Shown: in pieces, positions 17,655 to 26,539 of the stretch
Layout: each line of letters opens with the position of its first letter
How positions within the stretch are numbered: the first letter of the stretch is position 1
Origin: Tranquillimonas alkanivorans
Lineage (GTDB): Bacteria > Pseudomonadota > Alphaproteobacteria > Rhodobacterales > Rhodobacteraceae
Direction of reading: 5' to 3'
Length of the DNA: 64,000 bases
Assembly: GCF_900115595.1 (NCBI RefSeq)
Contig: NZ_FOXA01000006.1
Location: 1 to 64,000 of the forward strand
Translations under genes and position numbers: made by a program
Notes under the pieces: generated by a model
Seen by the model: only the letters and a program-made list of their open reading frames with translations
What the model was told of the DNA's origin: nothing
The model's database searches: none

Positions 17655-18149
17655 ATGCTGCGCCTCACGTTCTTGCTGTTTTTCCTGCTGTCTTCGGGCG
17701 CGAGCGCCGAGGAGGCAAAAGTTAAGGTGGATGACATCGTCGGCAGTGAGCTGATCAGCATCGCGGGTGACGGCGGGCAAGCATCCTTCACCGCTCCGCT
17801 TGGGAAGGCGATGGAATTCAATGGTCTGCGTCAGGATCGAAAGGTGGTGGGGGAGGTGAAGGACTTCGTGCTCGATTCCAATGGCGCCGTCGTCGGCGCG
17901 GTCGTTGCGCTCGAAGGGCTCCTCGACGTGTCGCTCCGCTCGGTGCTCATCGACGCGAATGACCTGCGGGTCGTCGCCGCGCCGGGGTACCTCGAAGGAG
18001 AAACCAGGGCAAGCACGGTCGGAGCCGGATTGGACAAAATCTATGCCGCCGGGGCGCACCGGATCGTGACGCACCTGAGCGAGGAGGAACTGCGGAGGCT
18101 GCCAAGGTTCGTGCGCGACCGCAGAGGGTCGCGCACGGACAACCGCTGA
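17655..18149 (+). CDS. exported PRC-barrel domain protein
   Basis: A 164-residue protein. The signal peptide LRLTFLLFFLLSSGASAEE is followed by a PRC-barrel-like domain (VVGEVKDFVLDSNGAVVGAVV, then DVSLRSVLIDANDLRVV). ATG at 17655 is chosen for GGAGAAG five bases upstream; ATG at 17634 would add seven residues. PRC-barrel proteins are common in Rhizobiales/Rhodobacterales envelopes, with unclear roles. It is divergent from the histidine kinase and upstream of a cation/proton antiporter. Confidence 0.75.
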   Translation: MLRLTFLLFFLLSSGASAEEAKVKVDDIVGSELISIAGDGGQASFTAPLGKAMEFNGLRQDRKVVGEVKDFVLDSNGAVVGAVVALEGLLDVSLRSVLIDANDLRVVAAPGYLEGETRASTVGAGLDKIYAAGAHRIVTHLSEEELRRLPRFVRDRRGSRTDNR

Positions 18150-18296
18150 CGCGCCGATGCGATACCATTCCGTGAGGTACGACCAAACAGCGTCGTGTCG
18201 GACGGCCCGGGGCCGCAGTGCGGCGGGTGTGCAGGGAGCGAGCAGCAGGCCGTTCCGGCAGTCAGCGCACCGCCGCAGAAGAAGGGAGGCGCCGCG

Positions 18297-19559
18297 ATGA
18301 CGGGCTACTTCGAGTTTTCCCCGTACCACGTCCTTTTTGCGGCGGTAGGCGCGGCGATCTTCCTCGCCCACTGGCTGCCGCGGCTCCTGTTCCGGCGCGA
18401 CGCGTCCTCGGCCGCCTTCCTGATGCTTCTGGGCATGCTGGCCTACGTCTACGTGCCGAACATGCCCTCGGCGCTCGACCCGACGCAGGGCCCGCGCGTG
18501 TGGGAGGCGATCTCGGAGGTCGTGCTCATCGTCGTGCTGTTCGCGACCGGGCTCAAGATCGACAGCATCGGCACGCTGAGGAACTGGCAGCCGGCGTTCC
18601 GGCTCCTCGCGATCGCCATGCCGCTCACGATCTGCGCCGTGGCGCTCCTGGGCTGGGCCGTGGCCGGCATGACCGTGGCCGGCGCGGTGCTGCTCGGGGC
18701 GGCGCTGGCGCCGACCGACCCCGTCCTGGCGGGGGATGTGCAGGTGGGACCGCCGATGGAGGGCGGTGAGCACCCGGTGCGCTTTACCCTCACGGCCGAG
18801 GCGGGGTTGAACGACGGGCTGGCTTTCCCCTTCGTCTATCTCGGGCTCCTGATCGCGGTCGAGGGCTCGGACCCGTCGGACTGGATCATGCGCTGGGTCC
18901 TGTGGGACCTTCTCTACCGCGTGGCGGTCGGGGTGCTTCTGGGTGCGGCGGTGGGTTGGGTGCTGGGGCGGAGTCTGTTCTCGGCGCCGGGCTGGCACTC
19001 GCTGGCGCAGACCGGGCCGGGCGTGATCGCGCTGGCTGCGGTCCTTTTGTGCTACGGGCTCGTCGAACTGGCCGAGGGCTACGGCTTCATCGGCGCGTTC
19101 ATGGCCGGCTTCGTCTGCCGCCGCGTGCAGGAGCGGCACGAGTTCCACAGGCGCCTTCACGTCTTCAGCGAGGCCGTCGAGCATTCGCTCACCGCCCTGT
19201 TGCTCGTCCTGCTGGGCAGCACGTTACCGCTGCTCTGGCCGGTGCTGGACTGGCGGCACACGCTGATCGGTTTCGGCCTCTTGCTGGTCATCCGCCCGCT
19301 CGTCGCGTGGCTGTCGCTGACCGGCACGGCGCTGAACCCGGCCGAGCGGCTCACCGTGTCGTTCTTCGGCGTGCGCGGCATCGGGTCGGTCTATTACGTC
19401 GGCTACGCGGCGGGGCAGATCGAGTTCATCAACGAGGCACAGATCTGGGCGCTGGTCGCCTTCACCGTCTTCGCCTCGGCCGTCATCCACGGTGCCACGA
19501 GCTTCGTGGTGGACCGGGTGACGGATCTCCCGCCCCGGACGGAGGAGCGGCGGGCATGA
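18297..19559 (+). CDS. CPA1-family Na+(K+)/H+ antiporter
   Basis: A 420-residue, roughly 12-helix antiporter. The NhaP/NHE signatures are LAPTDPVLAGDV, containing the ion-site TDP, and AEAGLNDGLAFPFVYLG, containing the Asn-Asp pair. VRGIGSVYYVGYA matches the late conserved arginine helix. The ATG at 18297 follows GAAGGGAGG. It exchanges monovalent cations for protons at the inner membrane. Position between two PRC-barrel genes and near the Mrp operon suggests a pH/salt-homeostasis group. Confidence 0.92.
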   Translation: MTGYFEFSPYHVLFAAVGAAIFLAHWLPRLLFRRDASSAAFLMLLGMLAYVYVPNMPSALDPTQGPRVWEAISEVVLIVVLFATGLKIDSIGTLRNWQPAFRLLAIAMPLTICAVALLGWAVAGMTVAGAVLLGAALAPTDPVLAGDVQVGPPMEGGEHPVRFTLTAEAGLNDGLAFPFVYLGLLIAVEGSDPSDWIMRWVLWDLLYRVAVGVLLGAAVGWVLGRSLFSAPGWHSLAQTGPGVIALAAVLLCYGLVELAEGYGFIGAFMAGFVCRRVQERHEFHRRLHVFSEAVEHSLTALLLVLLGSTLPLLWPVLDWRHTLIGFGLLLVIRPLVAWLSLTGTALNPAERLTVSFFGVRGIGSVYYVGYAAGQIEFINEAQIWALVAFTVFASAVIHGATSFVVDRVTDLPPRTEERRA

Positions 19560-19636
19560 GTGCCGCAACACCTACTGCGGGCGCTCCACGCGGGCTCGCC
19601 ACTATTCCCACGAGCTTTCAGGAGAGGACACAGGGC

Positions 19637-20557
19637 ATGAAGTATCTCACGATTGCGGCGGCGGCGACGCTGGTCCTGTCTTTTCCTGCACTTGCGCAGG
19701 ACGAACGGTCCGGGCCGTTCCTCGACCTCCGACCGGACGGCCAGCCGGTGCTCTTCGCATCCGAGATGATCGGGACCATGCTCTTCGCGGTTCCGCCGAG
19801 ACTCGAGCCGGGTGAAGCACGATCGTCCGAGGCAGAGTTGGAGCGGGTCGGAGAAGTGAGCGACGTGATGCTGTCGCCGGATGGCGAAGTGCGGGCGCTG
19901 ATCGTCAGTGTCGGGGGCGTCCTCGGGCTCGGCGATCGCGACATCGCCGTCGCCCTTCGGGACGTGACCGTTCGGCGGGACCGAGACAGCCCGGAGGAGC
20001 TGCAACTGGTTATCGCCGCCTCGGCCGACGAAGTCGACGCGGCGCCCGCCTTCGAGCGGCCAGCCCAAGACGCCGCGGCAAACGGAGGACCTCCGGGTAC
20101 ACGAGAGGCGGAACCCGCCGAAGACATGGCCGCGACGCGTGAGCGGGCGGAGAAATCCGCGGGAGCGGTCGACCTGCCGGACGAGAGCCCGAGCACGGAG
20201 GCAGGGGAGCCCATGGCCGGTCAGGCGCCAAGCGGGCCGGGCGCACCGCCGGCTGTCGAACGCGAGGGTTACCGAACCGTCGATCTCTCCGCCATCACCG
20301 TCACCGATCTGGATGGGGCGACGGTGTTCGATCCGCAGGACGAAGAGGTCGGCCAGATCGAGCGACTGCTGATGGATGACCAGGGCCGGATCGACGAGGT
20401 GTTGATCGACGTCGGGGACGTGCTCGGGCTGGAGGAGAAGCGCGTCGCCGTCGCGCTCGACGCGCTTACCATCCTGCAATCGGACGATGAGGAACGAGTC
20501 CGCATCTACATGAACGCGGGCCTGGAGGAGCTTGAGCGCCTTCCGGCACGGCAGTGA
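19637..20557 (+). CDS. exported protein with two PRC-barrel domains
   Basis: A 306-residue protein. The signal peptide is MKYLTIAAAATLVLSFPALA. Two PRC-barrel repeats follow, at about residues 40-135 (VGEVSDVMLSPDGEVRALIV) and 225-300 (EVGQIERLLMDDQGRIDEVL). They are joined by a Pro/Ala/Glu-rich disordered linker. The two domains share the pattern VGDVLGLEEKRVAVAL / VGGVLGLGDRDIAVAL, showing internal duplication. It is likely periplasmic. The function is unknown; similar proteins are usually annotated as photosynthesis reaction-centre H-like domains without photosynthetic genes nearby. Confidence 0.82.
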   Translation: MKYLTIAAAATLVLSFPALAQDERSGPFLDLRPDGQPVLFASEMIGTMLFAVPPRLEPGEARSSEAELERVGEVSDVMLSPDGEVRALIVSVGGVLGLGDRDIAVALRDVTVRRDRDSPEELQLVIAASADEVDAAPAFERPAQDAAANGGPPGTREAEPAEDMAATRERAEKSAGAVDLPDESPSTEAGEPMAGQAPSGPGAPPAVEREGYRTVDLSAITVTDLDGATVFDPQDEEVGQIERLLMDDQGRIDEVLIDVGDVLGLEEKRVAVALDALTILQSDDEERVRIYMNAGLEELERLPARQ

Positions 20558-20656
20558 TGCTTGGCCGGTCTTGCCTTCGGAAACGCCGGGTGGCCTCCGG
20601 ACAGCCCCGCTGCGGCGCATCCTCATGTTCGATGTTCGACAGTATTCGCCCGTCGT

Positions 20657-20833
20657 GCTGATGGCATAGGGATACCCGCCCGCCCCGGTCCGCTGGTCCG
20701 TTACGCCGCGGAGCACGCAATGGGGCACGGGCGCGGCCTCCGTTTCGGTGATCGTAACGCCGTCAGCGGCGAGCCCCGCCGCGGCAGCGCAATCGGGTGC
20801 ATGCTGGGCGGAGAGCGGCGCGGCCATGATCAA
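20657..20833 (-). pseudogene. tannase/feruloyl esterase N-terminal remnant
   Basis: About 59 codons read like the start of a tannase/feruloyl esterase: a hydrophobic export-like leader (AGALPLIMAAPLSAQ), then a Cys-containing start, then VTITETEAAPVPHCVLRGV and YPYAIS, matching the family's PxHCxVxG and YxIxF pattern. After this the resemblance stops abruptly and the catalytic domain is absent. No standard start codon lies at a good distance from the GGGAGGA upstream. It lies just downstream of the hydroxycinnamate operon, where an esterase releasing ferulate from plant esters would fit, so it is probably a decayed pathway gene. Confidence 0.5.
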
Positions 20834-20914
20834 GGGCAGGGCGCCCGCCAGAAGTCGATGATGTTTCGAACTCTGTTCCTCCCTTGGGGTGAATTTGCTC
20901 GGCTGATCACTCGC

Positions 20915-22564
20915 TCACGCCGAAGTCGCGAGCCGTTCGTCCGCTTCCGTTTCCGCAGTCTCGAGGCCCCCGGCGATTTCGGCCTCCAGAACGGCCAACC
21001 GCTCGGGCAACGCCAGAAGGACCGGCGCCGCGTCGTCGCCGAGCCGGGGCCAGAGCCAGGCGGCGACGCCGATCCAGCCGGCCCGGAGCCAAGCATCCGC
21101 CGCGCCGAGGCGGGCCTGTGCGTCCGGGCAGGCCCGAAGTCGCTCCGCCAGCCGCTCCAGTCGGTCGATAACCTCTTCCGCCGTGCGCGACCTTGGGTCG
21201 CCCTGCGGCTGCGCCGCTCGGGCGGCGGTAAGGAAGGCATTGAAGCCGGCGCGGTCGCGGACCAGTCGCCGCTCAAGGAAGTCGATCCCCTGCATGCCGG
21301 TCGTGCCCTCGTAGATCGCCATGACACGCGCGTCGCGGAGCGCCCGTTCCAAGGGCCATTCCTTGGTATACCCGGCCCCGCCAAGCACCTGGATCCCGGC
21401 ATCGGCCACGCCGAAGCCAGTCTCGGCCCCGAAGGTCTTGACCAGCGGCAAAATCCACGCGGCCCGCGCGGCCGCGTCCTCTTCGCCCGCCCGGGCGAGG
21501 TCGAGCGTGACGGCAAGCTCCAGCACGGCCGCCCGCAGCAACTCCGTACGCCCGCGCATCGCGGCGAGCTGCCGCCGCACGTCCGGATGCGTCGCGATGG
21601 GCACCGGCGTTTCCGACGGATCGCCGCCCTGGAGCCGCTCTGACGCATAGCTCTCGGCCACGGCGCAGGCGCGGCTGGCGATGCCGAGGCCCTGGCAGCC
21701 GACCTGGAGGCGCATGAGCTCAATCATGGTGAAAAGCTGCGACAGGCCGCGCCCTTCGTCGCCGATCAGCTCGCCCTCGGCGTCCTCGAACTCCAGCACG
21801 CAGGTGGGCGAGCCGTGCAAGCCCATCTTCTTCTCGATCCGCTGGACCGAGACGCCGTTGGCCCGCCCGTCCTCCGCCGCGTTCGGAACGAGGAACAGGC
21901 TCAGCCCGCGCGTGCCGGGCGCGTCCGAACTCCGGGCCAGCAGGCAATGGCAGATGCGCGGGGTCAGGTCGTGATCACCGAAGGAGATCCAGATCTTCTG
22001 GCCGCTGATCTTCCAGCGGTCGCCATCTCGCACAGCCCGCGTTCGTATGCGGCCGACGTCGGAGCCAGCCCCGGGCTCGGAGATGCAGATCGTCGCTGCG
22101 CGCTCACCGGCGACAAGCGCTGGCACCCAGTCCTGGGCCAGTTCGGGCGATGCCCGTTCGGCAAGAAGCACGGCCGCCGAGCGCGTGGCGCCGGCGCCCA
22201 TGTTGAAGGCCGGGCAGGCGCGGTCGAACAGCTGCGTCGCCGCCGCCTGCACCACCAGCGGCAGGCCCGCGCCGCCGAAGCGCGAGTCGGTGTCCAGCCC
22301 GATCCACCCGCCCTCGGCGAAGGCGCGCCACGCGGCGTGGTAGCCCGCCGGCACCTTCACGCGCCCGTTCTCAACGCGGCACCCCTCGCGGTCGACCGCG
22401 TCGTCCAGCGGCGCCAAGACCTCGTCCGACAGCCGCCGCGCCCCGTCCAGGACGGCCGTGGCGAGTTCATCATCGAGGTCCTGCCGGAGCTCTTGCAGGC
22501 GATGCCAGCCGGGGGTCGCCGCGAGCATCGCGAGCGTGCGGTCGAGCTGGTCCTGCGCGCTCAT
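20915..22564 (-). CDS. acyl-CoA dehydrogenase (long form)
   Basis: A 549-residue flavoprotein dehydrogenase. It shows CISEPGAGSDVGRIRT for FAD/substrate binding, KISGQKIWISFGDHD, and the catalytic glutamate region RVMAIYEGTTGMQGIDFL. A C-terminal extension of about 100 residues makes it resemble the DmdC-like long acyl-CoA dehydrogenases. It overlaps the SDR gene upstream by 4 bases. In the hydroxycinnamate setting it could introduce the side-chain double bond into phenylpropionyl-CoAs, letting dihydroferulate/dihydrocoumarate enter the pathway; that role is inferred. Confidence 0.88.
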   Translation of the reverse strand: MSAQDQLDRTLAMLAATPGWHRLQELRQDLDDELATAVLDGARRLSDEVLAPLDDAVDREGCRVENGRVKVPAGYHAAWRAFAEGGWIGLDTDSRFGGAGLPLVVQAAATQLFDRACPAFNMGAGATRSAAVLLAERASPELAQDWVPALVAGERAATICISEPGAGSDVGRIRTRAVRDGDRWKISGQKIWISFGDHDLTPRICHCLLARSSDAPGTRGLSLFLVPNAAEDGRANGVSVQRIEKKMGLHGSPTCVLEFEDAEGELIGDEGRGLSQLFTMIELMRLQVGCQGLGIASRACAVAESYASERLQGGDPSETPVPIATHPDVRRQLAAMRGRTELLRAAVLELAVTLDLARAGEEDAAARAAWILPLVKTFGAETGFGVADAGIQVLGGAGYTKEWPLERALRDARVMAIYEGTTGMQGIDFLERRLVRDRAGFNAFLTAARAAQPQGDPRSRTAEEVIDRLERLAERLRACPDAQARLGAADAWLRAGWIGVAAWLWPRLGDDAAPVLLALPERLAVLEAEIAGGLETAETEADERLATSA

Positions 22565-23322
22565 TTTGGGGTCAGCCGCGTTGCTCCGTCGAGGCGGATG
22601 ACCTCGCCGTTCAGGTAATCGTTGCGCAGGCAGAACAGCACGGCGTCGGCGAACTCGGCCGGGTCGCCCAGGCGCGACGGGAACGGAATTCCGGCGGCGA
22701 GCGATTGCTGCGCCTCTTCCGGCAGCCCCTGTAGCAGCGGGGTCAGGAAAATACCTGGCGCGATGGTGTTCACGCGGATGCCGAAGCGGGCGAATTCGCG
22801 CGCGATGGGCAGCGCCATGGACACGATGCCGCCTTTCGACGCCGCATAGGCCGCCTGCCCGATCTGCCCGTCGAAGGCAGCGACGGATGCCGTGTTGACG
22901 ATGGCGCCGCGCGCGCCGTCTTCTTCCGGGTCCAGCGCCGCCATGCGTTCAGCGGCCAGCCGCAGGACGTTGAACGTACCCACAAGGTTCACCCGTAGCA
23001 CGCGCTCGAAGTCCGTGAGCGGCATCGGCCCGTCGCGGCCCAGCGTTCGGCCCGCCGTGCCGATGCCCGCGCAGCTGACCACCAGCCGCGCCGGGCCGTG
23101 CGCCCCGGCCACCCCCTCGAGCGCCGCCGAAACGTCCTGCTCGGATGCCACATCGCCGATGCAGGCAAGGCCTGCGATCTCGTCCGCGACGCGCTGCGCC
23201 CCCTCGGCGTTCAGGTCCAGCACCGCGACCCGGGCACCCTGCCCCGCCAGCGCCCGCGCCACGGCTTCCCCGAGTCCCGAGCCGCCGCCAGTGACCAGCG
23301 CGCTTTGTCCGTCGATCCGCAT
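22561..23322 (-). CDS. SDR dehydrogenase, probable 3-hydroxy-3-arylpropionyl-CoA dehydrogenase
   Basis: A 253-residue short-chain dehydrogenase with TGGGSGLG, the NAD-selecting Asp in VAVLDLNAEG, the catalytic Ser in NTASVAAFDG and Tyr/Lys in YAASKGG. It resembles the HSD10-type 3-hydroxyacyl-CoA dehydrogenases (type II). In a CoA-dependent beta-oxidative route of ferulate/coumarate it would oxidise the hydroxyl left by the hydratase. It lies 1 base after the feruloyl-CoA synthase stop and overlaps the dehydrogenase gene downstream. Confidence 0.85.
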   Translation of the reverse strand: MRIDGQSALVTGGGSGLGEAVARALAGQGARVAVLDLNAEGAQRVADEIAGLACIGDVASEQDVSAALEGVAGAHGPARLVVSCAGIGTAGRTLGRDGPMPLTDFERVLRVNLVGTFNVLRLAAERMAALDPEEDGARGAIVNTASVAAFDGQIGQAAYAASKGGIVSMALPIAREFARFGIRVNTIAPGIFLTPLLQGLPEEAQQSLAAGIPFPSRLGDPAEFADAVLFCLRNDYLNGEVIRLDGATRLTPK

Positions 23323-23323
23323 G

Positions 23324-25183
23324 TCAGCTTGCCTCCTTCGCCGTGGTGCGCGTGGCTCGGATCACCTCCGGGCCGTCCGCGTAAAGCCGCTCCACCGCGT
23401 CGCCCCGGTTGCGCAGGACGGCGCGCTGGTTGACCGAGCCCTTGTCGGTCACCTCGCCCCGGTCCATGTGCAGCGGCTCGGTCAGCACCAGCGCGCGGGC
23501 GATGCGCGTGCTGCTGCCCGTCGCCTTCGCCGCGTGGGCCGAAAGCAGCTCGGCCAGACGCTCGCGCGCCTTCGGGTGATCGTAGAGCGCCGCGTCCTCC
23601 AGGGCCTCTCCGCCCTCGACCAGCCGCTCCATCGCCGGGCGGAACGGAATCAGCAGCGCGCCAAGTTCCTCGCGATCTTCGCCCGCGACGACGGCGTCGC
23701 GCACGAGCCCGTCCATCGCGTCGATCAGCCCCGCTCGCAGCGCGCCCACCGCGACCCAGGTGCCGGTGCGCAGCTTGAAATTCTCGGCCGTGCGCCCGTC
23801 GAAGAGGTAGCCCTTCGCAGGATCGGCCGGATCGGCGGGCCGCACGGCGTCGCCCATGTTGTAGAAGCCTTCGTCATCGAACGACTCGGCCGTCAGCTCG
23901 GGTGCGCGCCAGTAACCCGGCGTGACGTTCGGGCCCTTCAGCCGCAGCTCGAGCTTGCCGCCCGTGGGCACCAGCTTGACGGTGATGCCGCGCGCCGGGA
24001 TGCCGATGTTGCCCGGCCCGTCCTGCTCGTCAGTGCAGAAGAGCGCGAACGGCGCGGTCTCGGTCGAGCCGAGGCCGGCGGAAATCAGCGTCCGCTGGCC
24101 CGTCGCCTTGACCGACAGCGCCTCGAGCCGGTCCCAGGTGTGCTTCGCCATGCCAGCGCCGGCGTAGACCAGCATCTTCACCCGGGCAAAGAAGGTCTCG
24201 GCCAGCGCCGGGTCCTGCTCCATCGCTTCGACCAGCATCTCGTAGCCGGCGGGGACGTTGAAGTACCAGGTGGGAGAGACCTCGCGCAGGTTGCGGATCG
24301 TCTCGCCCATGTCGCGGGGCGTGGGTTTGCCCGCGTCAATGTAGAACGTGCCGCCGTTCCAAAGCGCCATGTTCGTCACCTTGTTGCCCGAGGCAACGTG
24401 GTTCCAAGGCGCCCAGTCCACGAAGACCGGCGGCTCGTCTTCGAGGTATCGGTAGCAGTCCGTGACCATCGCCATGTTCGAGGTCAGCATGCGCTGCGTC
24501 TGGATTACCGCCTTGGGCGAACCGGTGGTGCCCGAGGTGAAGAGGAACTTCGCCACCGTGTCCGGGCCCGTCGCCTCGTACGCCGACCGTGCCGCATCGC
24601 CCGGGTCGGTGGCGCGGACGTCGGCCCAGCTCAGAACGCGGCGGCCGGGCAGATCGCCCTCGCCCGCGATGACCGGCACCTCGGGCGGAATTGCCGCCTC
24701 GATGGCGGCGGAGAAGGGCGCGGCGCGGTCCACGAAAACGGCCCCGGGTGTCACCTGCGCGGCTATGTCCCGCAGCTTGGCGTAGTCGGTGGAGACGAGG
24801 GAGTACGCCACCGCGACGGCGGCCGAGGGGATGCCCACGTGCTGCGCCGAAAGCGCCACGACGGCATGATCGATGGAGTTCCCCGACAGGATCAGAAGCG
24901 GACGATCCTCCGACAGGCCGAGACCAAGAAGCGCGGCTCCCACCCGCGCCATCAGGTCGGCCAGCTCGGCATAACTCACCTCGCGCCAGCCGTCGCCCTG
25001 CCGTTCGGCCATCCAGGTGCGGCCGGGGGCCTCGCGCGCCCAGTGCAGGATGCGGTCCGACAGGCGCAGCGGATGTTCGGGCAGCGGGTCCTCCTGCCAC
25101 ACAAGTGTGGTGCCGTCCTCGCGCGTCTCCCACGCCAAGCGCGGCTTCCAGACGTGGACGGGGCGCATTGGAGCGTCCGGCAT
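23324..25183 (-). CDS. fcs: feruloyl-CoA synthase
   Basis: A 619-residue AMP-forming ligase with the length and layout of feruloyl-CoA synthases. It has the phosphate loop KFLFTSGTTGSPKAVIQT, the diagnostic VDWAPWNHVASGNKVTNM, AGLGSTETAP, and a C-terminal GEVTDKGSVNQRAVL in place of the usual PxxxxGK motif. It activates ferulate, p-coumarate or caffeate to the CoA ester. GGGAGGG lies upstream of ATG 25183. It is divergent from the hydratase/MarR operon and heads the minus-strand half of the pathway. Confidence 0.92.
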   Translation of the reverse strand: MPDAPMRPVHVWKPRLAWETREDGTTLVWQEDPLPEHPLRLSDRILHWAREAPGRTWMAERQGDGWREVSYAELADLMARVGAALLGLGLSEDRPLLILSGNSIDHAVVALSAQHVGIPSAAVAVAYSLVSTDYAKLRDIAAQVTPGAVFVDRAAPFSAAIEAAIPPEVPVIAGEGDLPGRRVLSWADVRATDPGDAARSAYEATGPDTVAKFLFTSGTTGSPKAVIQTQRMLTSNMAMVTDCYRYLEDEPPVFVDWAPWNHVASGNKVTNMALWNGGTFYIDAGKPTPRDMGETIRNLREVSPTWYFNVPAGYEMLVEAMEQDPALAETFFARVKMLVYAGAGMAKHTWDRLEALSVKATGQRTLISAGLGSTETAPFALFCTDEQDGPGNIGIPARGITVKLVPTGGKLELRLKGPNVTPGYWRAPELTAESFDDEGFYNMGDAVRPADPADPAKGYLFDGRTAENFKLRTGTWVAVGALRAGLIDAMDGLVRDAVVAGEDREELGALLIPFRPAMERLVEGGEALEDAALYDHPKARERLAELLSAHAAKATGSSTRIARALVLTEPLHMDRGEVTDKGSVNQRAVLRNRGDAVERLYADGPEVIRATRTTAKEAS

Positions 25184-25214
25184 GGTGTCCCTCCCGTTTA
25201 TTCCTCCAGATACT

Positions 25215-25246
25215 GTTTACATGGAAACTTTCTTTGCGTATAGAAT
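25215..25246 (+). promoter_or_regulatory. promoter with overlapping candidate MarR operator
   Basis: A -35 like TTTACA (25216-25221) and a -10 like TATAGA (25239-25244) are spaced 17 bases apart, reading toward the hydratase/MarR operon. The inverted repeat GTTT-N6-AAAC (25215-25228) covers the -35. The site sits in the 91-base gap between the divergent fcs and hydratase genes, where a hydroxycinnamoyl-CoA-responsive MarR repressor would act. Confidence 0.5.
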
Positions 25247-25274
25247 TTTCTCGAACGGATCGGAAAGGGCGCGC

Positions 25275-26057
25275 ATGACGGGCTTCGTGACCTATGAGAC
25301 GGAAGGCGACGTGGCGCTGCTGGGGCTGAACCGGCCCGAGAAGCGCAACGCCATCAGCGACGCTTTCGTGGAGGAGATCGCCGACCAGGTCGAACGCGCG
25401 CGGAAAGATGCGAAAGCAGCCGTCCTTTACGGGCACGGGAACCACTTCTGCGCCGGGCTGGACCTGGCCGAGCATGTCCGCAAGACGCCGATCGAGGGCG
25501 TGCACGGCTCGCGCCGCTGGCACGAGGTGTTTGGCCGGATCGAGTTCGGGCCAATCCCATGGTTCTGCGCCCTGCACGGCGCAACCGTGGGCGGCGGGCT
25601 GGAACTGGCGTCGTCGACACATGTGCGGGTCGCAGACGAAACAACGTTCTTCGCCCTCCCCGAAGGCCAGCGCGGCATTTTCGTGGGCGGTGGCGGCTCG
25701 GTACGGGCCGCGCGCCTGATGGGCGTGGCGCGCATGACAGACATGATGCTGACCGGCCGCGCCGTCACCGCCGAAGAGGGCGAGCGCTGGAACCTGGTGC
25801 AGTACGTCGTACCGAAGGGCGAGGCGAAGGCGAAGGCGCTGGAGTTCGCGAAGGCGGCGGCGACGAACGCCGAGCTGTCGAATTACGCCGTCATCAACGC
25901 CCTGCCCCGGATCGACGCCATGGCGCGCGACGACGGACTGTTCGTGGAGAGCTTCATCTCGTCCTTCACCGCGACGAGCCCCGAGGCCGAGGAGCGGCTT
26001 AACGCCTTTCTCGAGAAACGCGCGGCCAAGGTCGCGGCGCCGGGCGGCGGCAGATGA
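25275..26057 (+). CDS. enoyl-CoA hydratase/isomerase family, probable hydroxycinnamoyl-CoA hydratase
   Basis: A 260-residue crotonase-fold protein. It shows LNRPEKRNAIS, the first oxyanion-hole strand GNHFCAGLDLAEH, the second loop LHGATVGGGLELASS, and a Glu in ALPEGQRGIFVGGGGS. In a pathway with feruloyl-CoA synthase it hydrates the side-chain double bond. Whether it also performs the retro-aldol step that releases vanillin cannot be told; no vanillin dehydrogenase is present nearby, while beta-oxidation enzymes are. The gene overlaps the MarR start by 4 bases. Confidence 0.85.
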   Translation: MTGFVTYETEGDVALLGLNRPEKRNAISDAFVEEIADQVERARKDAKAAVLYGHGNHFCAGLDLAEHVRKTPIEGVHGSRRWHEVFGRIEFGPIPWFCALHGATVGGGLELASSTHVRVADETTFFALPEGQRGIFVGGGGSVRAARLMGVARMTDMMLTGRAVTAEEGERWNLVQYVVPKGEAKAKALEFAKAAATNAELSNYAVINALPRIDAMARDDGLFVESFISSFTATSPEAEERLNAFLEKRAAKVAAPGGGR

Positions 26058-26539
26058 CCCTCGCACCCGAACCGGTGGTCGCCGAGACCGCGGCCGAGGT
26101 CCGGCTGGGCGGGCTGGCCCATTCGCTGGGCTTCCTGCTGAGGATCGCGCAGGTGCGCAACTACGAACGCTTCTATGCCCGGTTCGAAGGGATGGACTTG
26201 CGGCCGGGCGAGTTCTCGGTCCTGTGGGTGATCCAGCTCAACCCCGGCATCCGGCAGGGCCTGCTGGCGCAGACGCTGTCGATCAAGCCCGCGCAGATGA
26301 CCAAGGTGATCCGCCGGCTCGAGGAGCAGGGCAAGCTGGTGCGCACGATCCCCGAAGGCGATCGCCGCTCGGTCCGGCTGGACCTCAGCGAGGCGGGCCG
26401 TGCCTTCGTCGAGGCGCGGCGCGACGATTTCCTCGGCGCGGACGATTACCACGGTGACGACCTCACCCCCGAGGAATCGCGCGAACTGGCGCGGCTTCTT
26501 CTGAAATATAGTGGCACGAGCTTCAGGGATACGGAATGA
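26054..26539 (+). CDS. MarR-family regulator of hydroxycinnamate catabolism
   Basis: A 161-residue winged-helix regulator. The helix-turn-helix region is RQGLLAQTLSIKPAQMTKVIRRLEEQ in two adjacent helices, followed by the wing IPEGDRRSVRLDLSEAG. MarR proteins encoded inside fcs/hydratase clusters (CouR, FerR and HcaR types) are repressors released by the hydroxycinnamoyl-CoA product. The same logic is inferred here from position between the hydratase and the hydrolase genes. Confidence 0.88.
   Translation: MTLAPEPVVAETAAEVRLGGLAHSLGFLLRIAQVRNYERFYARFEGMDLRPGEFSVLWVIQLNPGIRQGLLAQTLSIKPAQMTKVIRRLEEQGKLVRTIPEGDRRSVRLDLSEAGRAFVEARRDDFLGADDYHGDDLTPEESRELARLLLKYSGTSFRDTE

Noticed and set aside
25275-26057. 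Naming the crotonase a vanillin-forming hydroxycinnamoyl-CoA hydratase-lyase (ech)
   Set aside because: No vanillin dehydrogenase is nearby and a full beta-oxidation set is present, so hydratase-only activity is at least as likely.
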